A DNA stretch of 64,000 bases from Isochrysis galbana (GCA_018136815.1 CM030932.1:9767124-9831123), one strand, 5' to 3'; positions 29,527-40,156 are shown, counted from the first letter of the stretch. Notes: generated from the sequence alone by a model not told the origin. Made by a program: numbers and translations.

Positions 29527-31255
29527 ATGCGCGGCGGCACGGTCTGCTGGGCGGCAGGCGGCAGCCTCGCGCTGCTACTAGTTGTGGGGCCTCGTGTGTG
29601 GCCAGGGGCGTCGGCACCGACGAGCAATCAACCGGTGCGTCTCTACCAGTCGTCGACCGCCGTGCCCCGCCGCCCGCCGCAGGAGCGCAGTCCATCAGAT
29701 ACGGACGACCCCGGCCCACGCACTCCCCTCCGGCAACTCCGTGCAGCTGCTCGTGTCTACACGCCCGACGTCTTCCGCGACAAGGGGCTGGCGCCGCCTG
29801 AGCGCTTCGACGACGGTCTCCTCAATCCCTGTTGGGGTGGCGCGGCCGCCGGGGGAATACACTGCTTGCCAGCCTTCCATGTGCTTGGCGTATATCAAGC
29901 AGGCTGTCTCGATCTGTACTCGCGGCTGGAGGCACACGACGGGGTTGCAAAGCTGATGGGGAAGTCGCACATCTCGCACTCCTTCTACTCGCAGGTCCAT
30001 CCGACGTGGCCAGAGTACATGCGAGGGATGCAGCCAGCCTCGGGCGAGGCCGCGCTTGGCCGGCTCATTGGCGAGGCTAGTCCAGTGCATTTTCATTTTG
30101 TATGGGTGCATCAAGAGAAGTTCAATGGTGAGCGCCGGAGCACCGCCGGCCTGTCTTGCGGCGAGCGCCTGACTTCAATTGCCAAGCGGCCGAAGCGGAG
30201 CTGTTTCGGGAGCCATTGCCTCTACACCCCGGGCGTAGAGCTCACTCTTGGCCACAAATGCTCCGCCAGGTGCCTATGTTGATGCCATGGGTGGCTTTTG
30301 GCGTCAATGCAACTCCCGTTCTATCGCCGAGAAGGAGGCAGTGCCACATCGTGAGTGCATGCGTAAAAAAATGCCGGAGGCACGCGCGGCCGAGACAGAG
30401 GTCGCGATAAGAGCTGGTATCAGGCTGCAACCGCCAACTCTGATGCGCGCCGTGTATGGCAACTTCGAGCCCGCGCTGCTAGTACTCTTTCGTCTACCGT
30501 GGGAGAGGATGCACGCAGCCTACTACAACTACGTGCATTACCGGGGAAGGTGATTGCTGGCGAGTGTAGGTCACTACTTATTGTGCAGGCATGCGATTTG
30601 TGCGTTGCTTGTTGGTGAGTATGCCCCCGCTGGGACGCGCTCTAGCGTGCGCGCTGCCCATCTCCACTGCTTTGCGTATGCTATTAGGTATGGGAAGTTG
30701 CTCGGGTCGGATGACGCTGGTGAGCTCGCCTGGACCAACGAGAGTATAAACGCCTTTCAGCGCTGCGAATCGCAATTCTCCGCCGCAGTGTGCGCCCTCA
30801 GATTCGAGTCGCTCACACGCGAGAACGAAGAGACCTTCTACCACTGCGACCAGCTCATCAAGGGGATGTATGCTGTCTTTTTGCCTCATTGGCGGCGCGA
30901 ATTCGCTCGCGTGCTTCCTCTCAGGGCAGAGGAGTATTTTTCAACACCGGAGACTGTGCTTTCGCGCGTTTTCAAATTTCTAAGACTTCGAATACCCCAA
31001 ACGCGCGAGGAATGGGCACCCTTCCTCAAGAGCGGGCGTGTGCTGCATGGTTCTAGGCCGGCCGGCGGCAAGCCGCCCCTCCCGGACACCGTGCGGGCTC
31101 TCATGTGCAGCTTCTACTTGCCGTGGCAACGAGCACTGGCGGACCAACTTGCGATGGAAGAGGATGCGGCAGAATGGCGGAGGTGGGCTGAAGACTCTGG
31201 TAACGGGGCTACATACTCACGCCGGGCGCTGGCGGGCGACTCCGAGATGTTGTGA
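29527..31255 (+). CDS. sulfotransferase-family type II membrane protein (CHST15-like), probably inactive cofactor loop
   Basis: Exons are 29527-30127, 30270-30549 and 30688-31255; introns are GTGAGC...GCCAG (phase 1) and GTGATT...ATTAG (phase 2). The protein is 482 aa. An N-terminal signal anchor (TVCWAAGGSLALLLVVG) predicts a Golgi type II protein. Family blocks are PAFHVLGVYQAGCLDLYSRL, HISHSFYSQVHPTWPEYMRG, FRLPWERMHAAYYNYVHYRG, FYHCDQLIKGMYAVFLPHWR, and LPLRAEEYFSTP. These match carbohydrate sulfotransferases of the GalNAc4S-6ST group. The PAPS 5'-phosphosulfate loop, normally xxKxGTTxL, reads GVYQAGCLDL (Gln124 for Lys, Cys-Leu127-128 for Thr-Thr). The 3'-phosphate motif has Ala283 where Ser is usual. 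Loss of these residues argues against normal catalysis. A (TTCG)n tract and possible 5' UTR acceptor lie upstream. Confidence 0.78.
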
Positions 31256-32218
31256 ACATCTTGCGTGCTCATCCGCTGAAGAAATGCTTTCATTCTTCTC
31301 GGGTGATTGTACGACTTTGATCTTGAACACATCACTGCCCTCGTAATAGCGATGGCCTGTAATCTATATTCGTAGTCACCTTGCTCTTATTTTGTTGATT
31401 GACACTACTAGCGCCACGCTCACTCTATGTGTTGGCACAAAGGGTGCGTAGTAGTGCGTGCGAAGCGAGGAAGCGGGCGCTTGTGGGGGCCGCGCGGGGG
31501 AATAGCGCGCACCGGAGCAGGACGTAGCTGCAAGCTACAAGCGCTTGCTGTCTGGAGTTGGAGCACCTTTCATGGGCACATGTACGCGTATACATATATA
31601 AACCGGCGCAATCGGCGCGGTGTGAAGCTCGAGCGGTATGAGGCATGAGGAAGAGGAGAGAGGTGCGATCAATAAGCCCAAGGAATAGAAGACCGCTGTT
31701 GCTGTTGATCGTCAATAGTCAATAGCAGTTGCGCATTACTCAACACAAAAACGTTGCGTTAGAGCAGGCTTTCCCCAGCGGAGCGCAGAAGGGAAAAAAG
31801 GATGCTAGTATATCATATATCACGCATCGCAAGCGGAGCAGACTACGCACAGCGGCCCTGTCACTCAGATGAGAAGACGATCGGAATCGATGACCGACAC
31901 GAATGTATGATATCTGGCAGCTTGCGTGCGAGACATCCTGGCCGCCCTTGTCTGTGCTGCCGCAATCATTGCCGTCATTCAGGCGATTGGTAGAACTAAT
32001 GGTCGGGTCCGCTTGCAGCTCGTCCAACAGTTCCTCAAAAGCCATTGGGCATTCGGCAACTCTTCTACAGCCAATAAGACTCGCCGGAGCATCGCACGGC
32101 TCACAGGTGGAGCCAAACGGGAACGCGTGCGTGTGGGTCGTTCTCAACCTGTATTTCTGAGAATCGATGTGGAGTAGAAAGGATAGCCCGGGGAAGCGAA
32201 GCAAGACACGAACGCTGG
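31256..32218. other. intergenic between convergent genes
   Basis: This is the shared 3' flank of the sulfotransferase and coiled-coil genes. It contains TATACATATATAAA at about 31588. No supported gene. Confidence 0.4.
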
Positions 32219-32725
32219 TTACGCGATGTGGGATCCCTTGTCCGAACCTTGGTAGAGAATTCTTCTGAGACTTCCGGTCTCCTCCTCCAGAGCACGAAGG
32301 CATGTTTGTTGTTCGCGCAGGCGGATGGTTGCGTCGGCGCACTGTGACATGAAGCCAAAACGCTCTTCTATCAGCACCCGCGTTCGTTCTGACGCAATCT
32401 TCGCGCACTCCACCTGCTCCTTTTCGAGTGCAAGGAGCCCTTCGGAATGATGTGCGCACAGCTGCTTCAGTTCTTCGACCAACGCAACGCGCATGCGCTC
32501 TCTGCGCCCGATTTCGTGCTGCAAGCCTTCGCCCCTGCCGGTCATTGCGCGCGCCTTGTCGCGGATCTCGCCCACTTCGACTGCTAGGCTCTCCTTGGCT
32601 GAGAGGAGCCTGCTCTTCTCAGCAAGGGCCGTGTCCCTCGCCCGCTGCTTCTCGATGATCATTTCTCGATTGCGTGCGCTCTCCTGCTTGAAGGCCTGGA
32701 TTTTACCTAGCATGTCGGAGAGCAT
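32219..32725 (-). CDS. small coiled-coil protein, 168 aa
   Basis: A single open exon beginning MLSDMLGKIQAFKQESARNR and continuing with heptad-rich charged sequence (EKQRARDTALAEKSRLLSAK; LVEELKQLCAHHSEGLLALE; EERFGFMSQCADATIRLREQ) to its stop. It is almost wholly predicted helix. There is no signal or membrane segment. ATG 32725 opens the frame; an in-frame ATG five codons later is an alternative. It could be a centrosomal, flagellar or spindle component, but no family is recognised. A CT-rich tract lies upstream at 32870-32945. Confidence 0.6.
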   Translation of the reverse strand: MLSDMLGKIQAFKQESARNREMIIEKQRARDTALAEKSRLLSAKESLAVEVGEIRDKARAMTGRGEGLQHEIGRRERMRVALVEELKQLCAHHSEGLLALEKEQVECAKIASERTRVLIEERFGFMSQCADATIRLREQQTCLRALEEETGSLRRILYQGSDKGSHIA

Positions 32726-33264
32726 GGCGAGAAACCGAGAGGCGCGCGCGCGAGCCGCACGCGGCCAGGGGCAGCGAGGTGCTGTGCCTGCGTACAGGCA
32801 GAGTCACCACTGCGGACTGTGAGGACGACGAGGAAAGCGCGCGAAAACGATTGTCTAGAATACTTTTACCTCTTTCTACTACTCTACTCTACTCTAGGAC
32901 TCTCCTCTCCTCTAGCCAGCATCGCTCGCGCTCTCTCTCTTCCCTTTGGCAACAGAACAGGGAAAATACCTCTTGGAAATTCTCCACACCATGATCAGGC
33001 GCACGCTCACGGTATTTCGTAGAATGCTGACGTAAACAGGATGGGCGTATGATGAGAGAGAGGGGGGAGAAGAGTGAGAAGGAGGAAGAGAGGAAGAGAC
33101 TCTTGAAGAGAGAGACCTGAGAGAGTGAGAGTGCACGAAGGGAGGAGAGACAAGGGCATCGCGAGTAAAAATATAAAGTACTCTAGAGAGACGTGTTACA
33201 TATGGTCGGGGGGTTTTGAGAGTGTTTCACTCGAGTTTCACTCCGAGTTTGACGTCAAACGGCC
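32726..33264. other. upstream region with CT/GA tracts, no gene seen
   Basis: Contains TCTACTACTCTACTCTACTC (32875-32895) and GAGAGA/GGAAGAG tracts (33050-33130). Confidence 0.4.
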
Positions 33265-33414
33265 TCTAAGTAAAGGAGTAAAGCACGAGGGACGAGGGGA
33301 CGAGCCGACGAGCCGCAAGGCGAGTACGAGGGAGTGATAAGGGACGCGGGCGCGGCTGTCAGGAAAATGTCACAGAGTCGCGCGCGCGGTGTGAATATTA
33401 AGAAGTTTTTTTTA
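33265..33414 (+). repeat. SINE-like family S, copy 3
   Basis: CTAAGTAAAGGAGTAAAGCACGAGG, GACGAGCCGCAAGGCGAG, GAGTCGCGCGCGCGG, ending TATTAAGAAGTTTTTTTTAG. It is more diverged at the 5' end than copies 1 and 2. Confidence 0.75.
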
Positions 33415-33770
33415 GGGGTAATGGCGCGCACGCACTTTGGCAATACAACAGACGCACCCAAACCCAGACCCAGAAGAGCCCAGGCAGACGTGCGACGTCG
33501 ACCAAACCCAACCCAAAAAGTTTTGTGTGTCGACACCAACGACTTCGGACCACACACTCGCATCGAACTCGCACCGAGCTCCCAACTACTGCGACTAGGA
33601 GGAAGACTAGGAGGGGGGGGGGGTGTGTCTAGGTGTCGTTCCGTCAATAGTGGGACATCAGTCGAATTGAGCGATCAAATGTCCACAGTTGTATTGTAGT
33701 TGTTTAACATTAGATCTTGTTAAAATTATAAGAGAGAGACGCCGTCAAAGCTTCTTCGCTAATCACATCG

Positions 33771-34044
33771 GTGCACGCCGTGCATGGGCACGGCGCGATG
33801 TGCATCGGTCCCCCGCGGATACGCCGTGCGTGCGCATGTCAACCCGTTCCATCTGTGTAGCCCCTGCGGCCCACAACTACGTAAACTGGCCATATAAGAG
33901 ATGTTTCGTTACGCAGCACCTGTGATGACTTGCAATCACAATGTGCACGCCGTGCGTGCGCACGGCGCGATGTGCACCGGCGCCCCCCGCGGGGGCGCCG
34001 TGCGTGCGCATAGCAACTTCCAGGAAGGTGCACGCCGTGCGTTC
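33771..34044. repeat. palindrome-rich GC direct repeats
   Basis: Units 33771-33837 and 33943-34011 plus a partial at 34028-34044. Each has GTGCACGCCGTGC, GGCACGGCGCGATGTGCA, a CCCCGCGG core and CGCCGTGCGTGCGCAT. Each unit can fold on itself. Confidence 0.75.
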
Positions 34045-34245
34045 ACTCTTTCCGCGGGGGAACTCTGGGCGCGGAGGACGGGCGGAACCCCTGGGGCACC
34101 CCCCTGGGACCGATTGATTATTACCGTATATGACGAGAACATTAACGTAAACGGCTGGTCTGGTCTTCTGATCGCTCTCTCTCTCTCCCGCGGACGACCT
34201 GCGCGAGCTGCTGCGCGAGCTGGTCGAGAGTAGGGCCGGGTAAGA

Positions 34246-34350
34246 GTTTCGCGAAACTCATCGCGAAACTTGGGTCACTTTTTTGGCCCTGAAACTTTCG
34301 CGAAACTTGGGCCCCAAAATTGCCCGTATGCGAAACTCCGCGAAACTTAT
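34246..34350. repeat. cluster of CGCGAAACTT motifs
   Basis: Six occurrences of GCGAAACT within 105 bp, one as the palindrome AGTTTCGCGAAACT, at the junction where the LINE sequence at 34.3-37.1 kb stops. Confidence 0.7.
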
Positions 34351-35484
34351 CGTTACGACGTTACGGTTACGGTCGCCGCTGGCACGTCTTTTGTCGACTA
34401 CTTTGCGGTTTAGTTCCGCTATGATGTCCGACCGGGTCGTCCCGGGGGTCGCCCCCATTTGGGCTTTTCTAGCATCCGCCACCGCGTCGATTTCCGCTTG
34501 CGCGTACCTCTGTCGTCTGCGAAGCTCAACCGCCTTCGCGAGGAGTATCGAAGATACCTTCCTTTTGGCTTCCGTCCATGCGGATAACTTGTCCCCTTCG
34601 TCCTCTCCCGGAGGGGCCGGGTAGAGTCTCCTCCAGAGGAGGCTGATCATCTCCCGGGTCTCCGGGTCATCTAATACCTCCAAAGGTATTTTGGCATCTA
34701 TTTCCGTTGCCCGTCGTGGGGGGGCGGTAGCAAAAGTCGCTACCACCGGGTGGTGGTCCGACGCCGCTAGGCCCGTGAAAAGTTTAAGATCTATGTATGC
34801 CTTATGCCATCTCCACGTGGAGTAGTATTCTGCGGCGTATACTCGATCTATTCTCGTGTGGGTCAGGTGCCCGCACCTCGTGTATTGTTCTTTTAAGCCC
34901 GGATTAACCAGCAGTTGGACGTCAGTGAGGCCATGCGAGGCAAGCGCCCTCGTGAGGGCTCTGCCTCCCGTATTTGCATAAGGGGTCGCCCCCGCGGTGG
35001 GCCGGGTGTCTCTATGTATGTTCTCCACGCAATTGAAATCGCCCGCTATAATGGTGTGAGAAAGTATTTCCGATGTCTCATGAAGGACTTTAATGTCTTC
35101 TTTACGTTTATTAGGTCGAGCATTTAGATACACTGAGGCGAAAGATATTGTTTCATGTCCGATCTTAGCCTTTACTACTACCAGCCTTCCCGGGATAACT
35201 ACCGACCAAGATTCTACTACTACGTCGCTTCTGTCTCTTCTAATGGCTACCGCCACTCCGCTCCCAGGGTCGCCCCTAGACGCGGGGGATTGAAACCAGT
35301 CCCAGCCAAGGGACCTGGCCAAACCTCGCACCCTTAGGTGCCACCCATCGCTGTAATGGTGTAGTTCTTGCGCGTACAGAACATGGATCCCTCCTAGTCT
35401 CGCTTGCGCTAGAGTCGACGTTAATTTATGTTTCGCTCCGTTCAAATTGTATGTCGCAATCTTTAAGTCTCTACTATTCACCAT
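34258..35484 (-). pseudogene. LINE ORF2, endonuclease domain only
   Basis: APE-type endonuclease of a non-LTR retrotransposon. Motifs are present in order: IATYNLNGAKHKL, LYAQELHHYSDGW, ISFASVYLNARPN, IIAGDFNCVENIHRD, HTRIDRVYAAEY, AASDHHPVVATF. It then continues ~140 residues of linker and runs into the CGCGAAACTT repeat cluster and a stop. No reverse transcriptase (FADD) domain follows, so the protein is C-terminally truncated, which is the reverse of the usual 5' truncation. The ATG (35484) overlaps the ORF1 stop codon by 11 nt, suggesting coupled reinitiation. Confidence 0.8.
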
Positions 35485-37150
35485 GACGGTAAAGGCAACT
35501 AACTCCGTTCACGCAGTACCCTGGATAAGCCTTATTAGGTTTAAGATTGCATTTGACCATACAAGATTGTTTGCCCGTGGTGGGATCCTTTACCCAACAT
35601 CCGGGGATGTCATGACTGGAGGAGCATTGGACGATTTGACGTCCTTTCATGCGGTTGTTTTTGCATTTGCCCGCCATGAATCGGCGGCATGGCGCCGCCG
35701 CTCCAAGGCCCATGAGGGCCCTGTAGTCCATGGCGTTACTTGCGTCCCTTTGGCGCTTTCGTTGTTCTGCTTTCGCCTTATCTTGTTCGCACGTGCATTG
35801 GCGAAAGCTAACTTGGTTTTTACGAAGAAACGAGATAGCCCACGGCTTGTCATATCCTTTGCAGCCTCCGGGGGCTCCATGGATGGCTAACTCCCCTTCA
35901 GGAGTCACACATTCCACTGATGATCGGACCGCATAGTCCAAGTTGAAATTTTCTCCGTCATCGAGAGTCACATGAAAGTTGCGAGGGAAACGGTGCCCTA
36001 AGGCCGACGTGTCCGTGTAAACATAAAAGTGCCAGATGGGACGCTTGCCGGACTCAACCTTCGTGATACCTTCGAGTGAGGTTTTGGCTCGCTGTTGGTT
36101 GCCCCTTAGCACGTGGAAACCCTCGCGCTCGAGCGAGTTGGCCAAATGCCTAGTCTTGGTCTTAAAAGCCTTGATGGGATCAAAGATGCGAAAAACAATG
36201 TAGGTCGCCACCTCTTTTAGGGAGGACCGGATAGCGCTCAACTTACGAGGGGCCGAGTCGATTAACGCGCCATAGGTGATTCCAAATTCATGCGGGATTC
36301 CCGAGAGGGCTGTGTTAACTTTGTCTCCGTATGCGGCCTTGAATTGATCGTGTGCGTCTTCATCGACATAGAAGATCCATGGGCCTTTGCGGCCTTTGTC
36401 CATGCCATCTGGAGTTGCGTCTAGGCCTTCCAGCCTAGAGAGGAGGAATTTCATGAAGGTGGCGACATCCTCGCTCTTGATGTCCTTTTTGTCATCAGCT
36501 AGCTGAGCTAGCTGGATGAAAAAAGGCGTGTCTTCAGGCTCCTCTTCCTCATCAGGTGGAGGAGAAGCAAAAGGGGTGGTGTTGTGGAGAGTCGGCTTTG
36601 GATCCGACTGAGGATCCGCCCGCTTGCGCGATGGCTGCTGTGGTTGTTGGGCTTGTGGCTGCTGGGCCTGCTGGGCTGGAACCTTCCCTTTGTGACCATG
36701 CGCAGCTTGCGCGTATGTCCTGGCTGCTTGAGTTGGTTGTTGGTTTGAGGGCGCAAAGGCCCCCAATATGGATTGTTGTGTTAAGTGCCCGCCCCCGAGG
36801 GGTGCACTGATGGTAGGAGTGGCCGCCATGGGGGTGGCAGCAGAGCTGCCACCTCCCATGGGGAGTCCTTGAGTTGGTGGAGGAGCGGAGGGGTTGGGTG
36901 GCAGGGCATTGCCCTGGGTCTGGTTGTCACCAGGGAACAGGACTCTGCCTGTTCCCTGGTTCTGTGGCAGCTTGGGAGGCGAGGGCGGTGCCGTCATGTC
37001 GACGTCGTTGTCAGGCGGCGCGGCGGCCTGTGGGCGCTTGGGCTCCGGCGGTTTGGGGCGGCCCCGTTGGGGCGTCGTGGCGGCGGGGGGCTGGGAGGTG
37101 GGAGCGGTCGGCGCGCGCTCCATCGCTAAAACTATAACAATAGTTGAGTC
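34340..37150 (-). mobile_element. LINE (ORF1 plus partial ORF2), no reverse transcriptase
   Basis: Non-LTR element on the minus strand with 5' end near 37150. The flank at 37165-37408 carries a short plus-strand open segment (MEYIMAVAYAETNPMAQVRR ... KKTKKMKTQHA), which may be the last exon of an unknown disrupted gene. The element's 3' portion is missing after the endonuclease domain. Confidence 0.7.
35474..37123 (-). CDS. LINE ORF1 protein with C-terminal Cys/His cluster
   Basis: 549 aa, intact. Pro/Gln-rich N-terminus (PKLPQNQGTGRVLFPGDNQT; QQAQQPQAQQPQQPSRKRAD), then an acidic stretch (PPDEEEEPEDTPFF), a globular middle (FYVDEDAHDQFKAAYGDKVN; YGALIDSAPRKLSAIRSSLK; FHVLRGNQQRAKTSLEG) and a C-terminal Cys/His-rich region resembling CCCH fingers: CRRFMAGKCKNN ... 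CSSSH, and C ... CVNGVSCLYRHGE. It presumably binds LINE RNA. The stop TAG lies inside the ORF2 start. Upstream ORF extension to 37249 uses a TTG codon and is not supported. Confidence 0.75.
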   Translation of the reverse strand: MERAPTAPTSQPPAATTPQRGRPKPPEPKRPQAAAPPDNDVDMTAPPSPPKLPQNQGTGRVLFPGDNQTQGNALPPNPSAPPPTQGLPMGGGSSAATPMAATPTISAPLGGGHLTQQSILGAFAPSNQQPTQAARTYAQAAHGHKGKVPAQQAQQPQAQQPQQPSRKRADPQSDPKPTLHNTTPFASPPPDEEEEPEDTPFFIQLAQLADDKKDIKSEDVATFMKFLLSRLEGLDATPDGMDKGRKGPWIFYVDEDAHDQFKAAYGDKVNTALSGIPHEFGITYGALIDSAPRKLSAIRSSLKEVATYIVFRIFDPIKAFKTKTRHLANSLEREGFHVLRGNQQRAKTSLEGITKVESGKRPIWHFYVYTDTSALGHRFPRNFHVTLDDGENFNLDYAVRSSVECVTPEGELAIHGAPGGCKGYDKPWAISFLRKNQVSFRQCTCEQDKAKAEQRKRQRDASNAMDYRALMGLGAAAPCRRFMAGKCKNNRMKGRQIVQCSSSHDIPGCWVKDPTTGKQSCMVKCNLKPNKAYPGYCVNGVSCLYRHGE

Positions 37151-37198
37151 CCAAAGACCAGATACATTGGAGAGCAGGCCGCCCTCGCCTACCTCTGC

Positions 37199-37408
37199 AT
37201 GGAATACATCATGGCGGTCGCGTACGCTGAAACGAATCCCATGGCGCAAGTGCGCCGAACAGCGGGCAAGCTCTACATGCAGGACCGACCAAGCGTCCTC
37301 TCACGCATCACAGACCTCGCCATCCAAGATCAGCCGAACGACATCGTCGCCATCGAGGAAGAGGGGTGTGAGAAAAAGACGAAGAAGATGAAAACTCAAC
37401 ACGCATAG
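37199..37408 (+). pseudogene. short coding-like segment next to the LINE
   Basis: 69-codon frame MEYIMAVAYAETNPMAQVRR ... MQDRPSVLSRITDLAIQDQP ... ending in a Lys-rich tail and TAG. The open frame extends upstream (QAALAYLC) to the LINE border. Composition looks coding, but no family is recognised. It is possibly the 3' exon of a gene truncated by the LINE. Confidence 0.35.
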
Positions 37409-38495
37409 CTGGGGAGAGTCACTGCGTGTTGAGACGAAAGCGCGGGGGGTGGGGGGGGAAGCGTGATTAGCTGTGTTTTGTACCACTGTTGTTAATAACT
37501 AAAAAGAAAACAGATATGTCGAAAAACCACCTGGTCCTCTTTTGACGGAACGCGACTTCTGTGCAACTAGAAATTGGACGCTCTTCACGGGGGTATTTGT
37601 CGCGAAAAGACCCCGAACCTGAGGTCTCAGCGTCTCAGCAACTTAGCGGCACTTCTAAAACTCATAGCTCATAGGGGCGGGGGGGGGAGGAGGGCCAGCC
37701 CCAGCCTACCCATCCCGAACCGCCCATCCATGTCCGCTCCGTCGTCGCGCTCGCCCTCGCCCAAGCCCGTCCTCTGTCGCATTCATCGTAGATGATGCGA
37801 TTTCCAGGTTCTTATTTCCAGGTCCTTCGCCGTGCGCTACGTTGAAGAACAATCTATTAAGAGTCGCTATACGGTTTCTCGCGTGAGCGTGAGCCCACCA
37901 CCCACGCACACGCACACACTTGTTGGGCGGGTACGGGTACGCCGGCTGATCGGCTGATTGGGCCGGCCGGCCAGCTGGGCCGGGCGCGCTCGGCCGCGCG
38001 CGCCGCCGGCCGTCGGCCGGCGGCCGGGACTCCCGCTAACACCCAGTTAACACCCCCCCCCTGCCGCCCAAGATATTAACGTGCCTCGGGCCCGTCGGGC
38101 CCTTGGCCTATCCACGTGTTAGCTCCAAATCAGAGGGTGGTGAGGTGTTAACATGTTATCTGTCTAACACGTTCGCAGTCCTAAAATACATGACGGAACG
38201 CGACTTGGAGAGATATGAAGATGTCGCAAATTAATAAACTCGATTGCCCCCAGAAGCAGGTCAAGAAACGCGGGGGATATAACAAACTAAACCTATTTGC
38301 GAGGCGCCTGGGACGAAGAAAGGTGGGGAAACTTCCCTCTTCTCCTTCTCCTCGAGAGAAAGAGAGAGGGTGCTCCACAACCCAAGAGGCGCCCAAAGGC
38401 CCAAAGGGCTACCGGATATGTGCTAGTGACACCTATCTCCTACTCCTATCCGGTCAGCAGATCACAGATCACAGATCAAAAAAACTCGTGATACA
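37409..38495. other. repeat-bearing intergenic region
   Basis: TGACGGAACGCGACTT occurs at 37543-37558 and 38191-38206, enclosing 632 bp. A GC-rich palindromic patch (GGCCGGCCGGCC, GCGCGCGCCGCCGGCC) lies at 37960-38030. CCGGATATGTGCTAGT at about 38413 matches the reverse complement of the repeats at 52185 and 52360. No gene seen. Confidence 0.5.
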
Positions 38496-38683
38496 CCTAG
38501 ATGGGAAATACGGCGCTGGGGCCTGCAAATATATCCAAATACATATGTATTTGGCCGGTTGGCCTCCGGCCAAATACACATTTCAAATACATTCGAGGCC
38601 TACGGCCTACAACCCAGGACGCGCTTCAAATACAGCCAAATACATATTGGCCAAATACGGTAAATACGTATTTCCCATCTAGG
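38496..38683. mobile_element. hAT-like MITE, family 1, copy 2
   Basis: 188 bp; terminal inverted repeats CCTAGATGGGAAATACG / CGTATTTCCCATCTAGG. Exact 8-bp target duplication GTGATACA (38488-38495 and 38684-38691). The same internal AAATACATATGTATTTGGCC block as copy 1. Confidence 0.93.
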
Positions 38684-38691
38684 GTGATACA

Positions 38692-39130
38692 TCCTACATC
38701 CTCAATCCTTGACCCTGACGTGGTCAATTCAATTCCATTCAATTCCCACCCTTCGAAGTCGAAATAGCTGTTGGACCGCCCAATCTGTTTGGGGCTCGCG
38801 CCGATTCCGATGACGACGGCCGGTCCCACGAGAGACGCGACCGCGACGACGCACTCACACTCGGTCCCCGCACCCCCCTCCCCCCCCCTTCTTCCCCCTT
38901 CCTCCCCCTCCCCCCCCCCTTCCCCTTCTCCCCGCCCCCCCGCCCTCCCCCCCTTTCCCCCTCTTCCATTCAAATGGGGCAGAGGAGGGGAGAGCGCCCG
39001 CCGCGCCGCCCGCCCCTCCCCCTCTCCCACTGCTCTCGGTCCCCCCCCCCCCCCCCCCCCCCCCCGCCGCCGCCCCCTTTCTCCTCCCTCTCTGGTAAAG
39101 TAACGTACAGCAGCCCATGCTTCTATTTTC
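38692..39130. other. poly-C/G-rich intergenic DNA
   Basis: Long C runs (38870-38945, 39040-39066) between the MITE and the CT array; antisense ORFs here are Gly/Arg-rich artefacts. No gene seen. Confidence 0.5.
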
Positions 39131-39189
39131 TCTCTCGCCTCTCTCTCGTATTCAGATTGTGGGACCCCGCGACGTCGTAGCGCGCTGCT

Positions 39190-40156
39190 GCTCTCCGACC
39201 GGCCAGCATCTCTCTCTCCCTCTCTCCCTCTCTCCCTCTCTTCTCTCTTCTCTCTTCTCTCTTCTCTCTTCTCTCTTCTCTCTCTGCTCTTTCTCTCTTC
39301 TCTCTTCTCTCTTCTCTCTTCTCTCTCCTCTCTTCTCTCTTCTCTCTTCTCTCTTCTCTCTTCTCTCTTCTCTCTTCTCTCTTCTCTCTTCTCTCTTCTC
39401 TCTTCTCTCTTCTCTCTTCTCTCTTCTCTCTTCTCTCTTCTCTCTTCTCTCTTCTCTCTTCTCTCTTCTCTCTTCTCTCTTCTCTCTTCTCTCTTCTCTC
39501 TTCTCTCTTCTCTCTTCTCTCTTCTCTCTTCTCTCTTCTCTCTTCTCTCTTCTCTCTTCTCTCTTCTCTCTTCTCTCTTCTCTCTTCTCTCTTCTCTCTT
39601 CTCTCTTCTCTCTTCTCTCTTCTCTCTTCTCTCTTCTCTCTTCTCTCTTCTCTCTTCTCTCTTCTCTCTTCTCTCTTCTCTCTTCTCTCTTCTCTCTTCT
39701 CTCTTCTCTCTTCTCTCTTCTCTCTCTTCTCTCTTCTCTCTTCTCTCTTCTCTCTTCTCTCTTCTCTCTTCTCTCTTCTCTCTTCTCTCTCTTCTCTCTC
39801 TTCTCTCTCTGCTCTTTCTCTCTCTCTCAATCTCTCTCTCAATCTCTCTCTCTTCTCTCTCTCTACTCTTTCTCTCTCTCTCTCCCTCCCTCCCTCCCTC
39901 TCTCCCTCTCTTTCTCTCTCTCTCTCTACTCTCTCTCGCTTCTCTCTCTACTCTCTCTCTCCCTACTTCTTTGGCCCCCTGCTGTTTTTGGTCTCCCGTC
40001 CTCCTCCCGCTCTCAAACTTCCCTCGCGGCATTCTCTTCTTCTCTCCATCCACACCATCGATTTATTATGGGAATGGACGACTTCCACTGCGCGCCCTCA
40101 TGGGCTCTCCCAACCAACGGCTGCCACCACAGCCAACTCTCTCTCTCTCCCTCCCT

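Noticed and set aside
31740-32459. 239-codon minus-strand ORF
   Set aside because: Overlaps the coiled-coil gene in another frame, with scattered composition and no motif.
38626-40053. Long minus-strand Arg/Glu frames opposite the CT array
   Set aside because: Repeat artefact of the TCTCTTC heptamer; no start context or domain.
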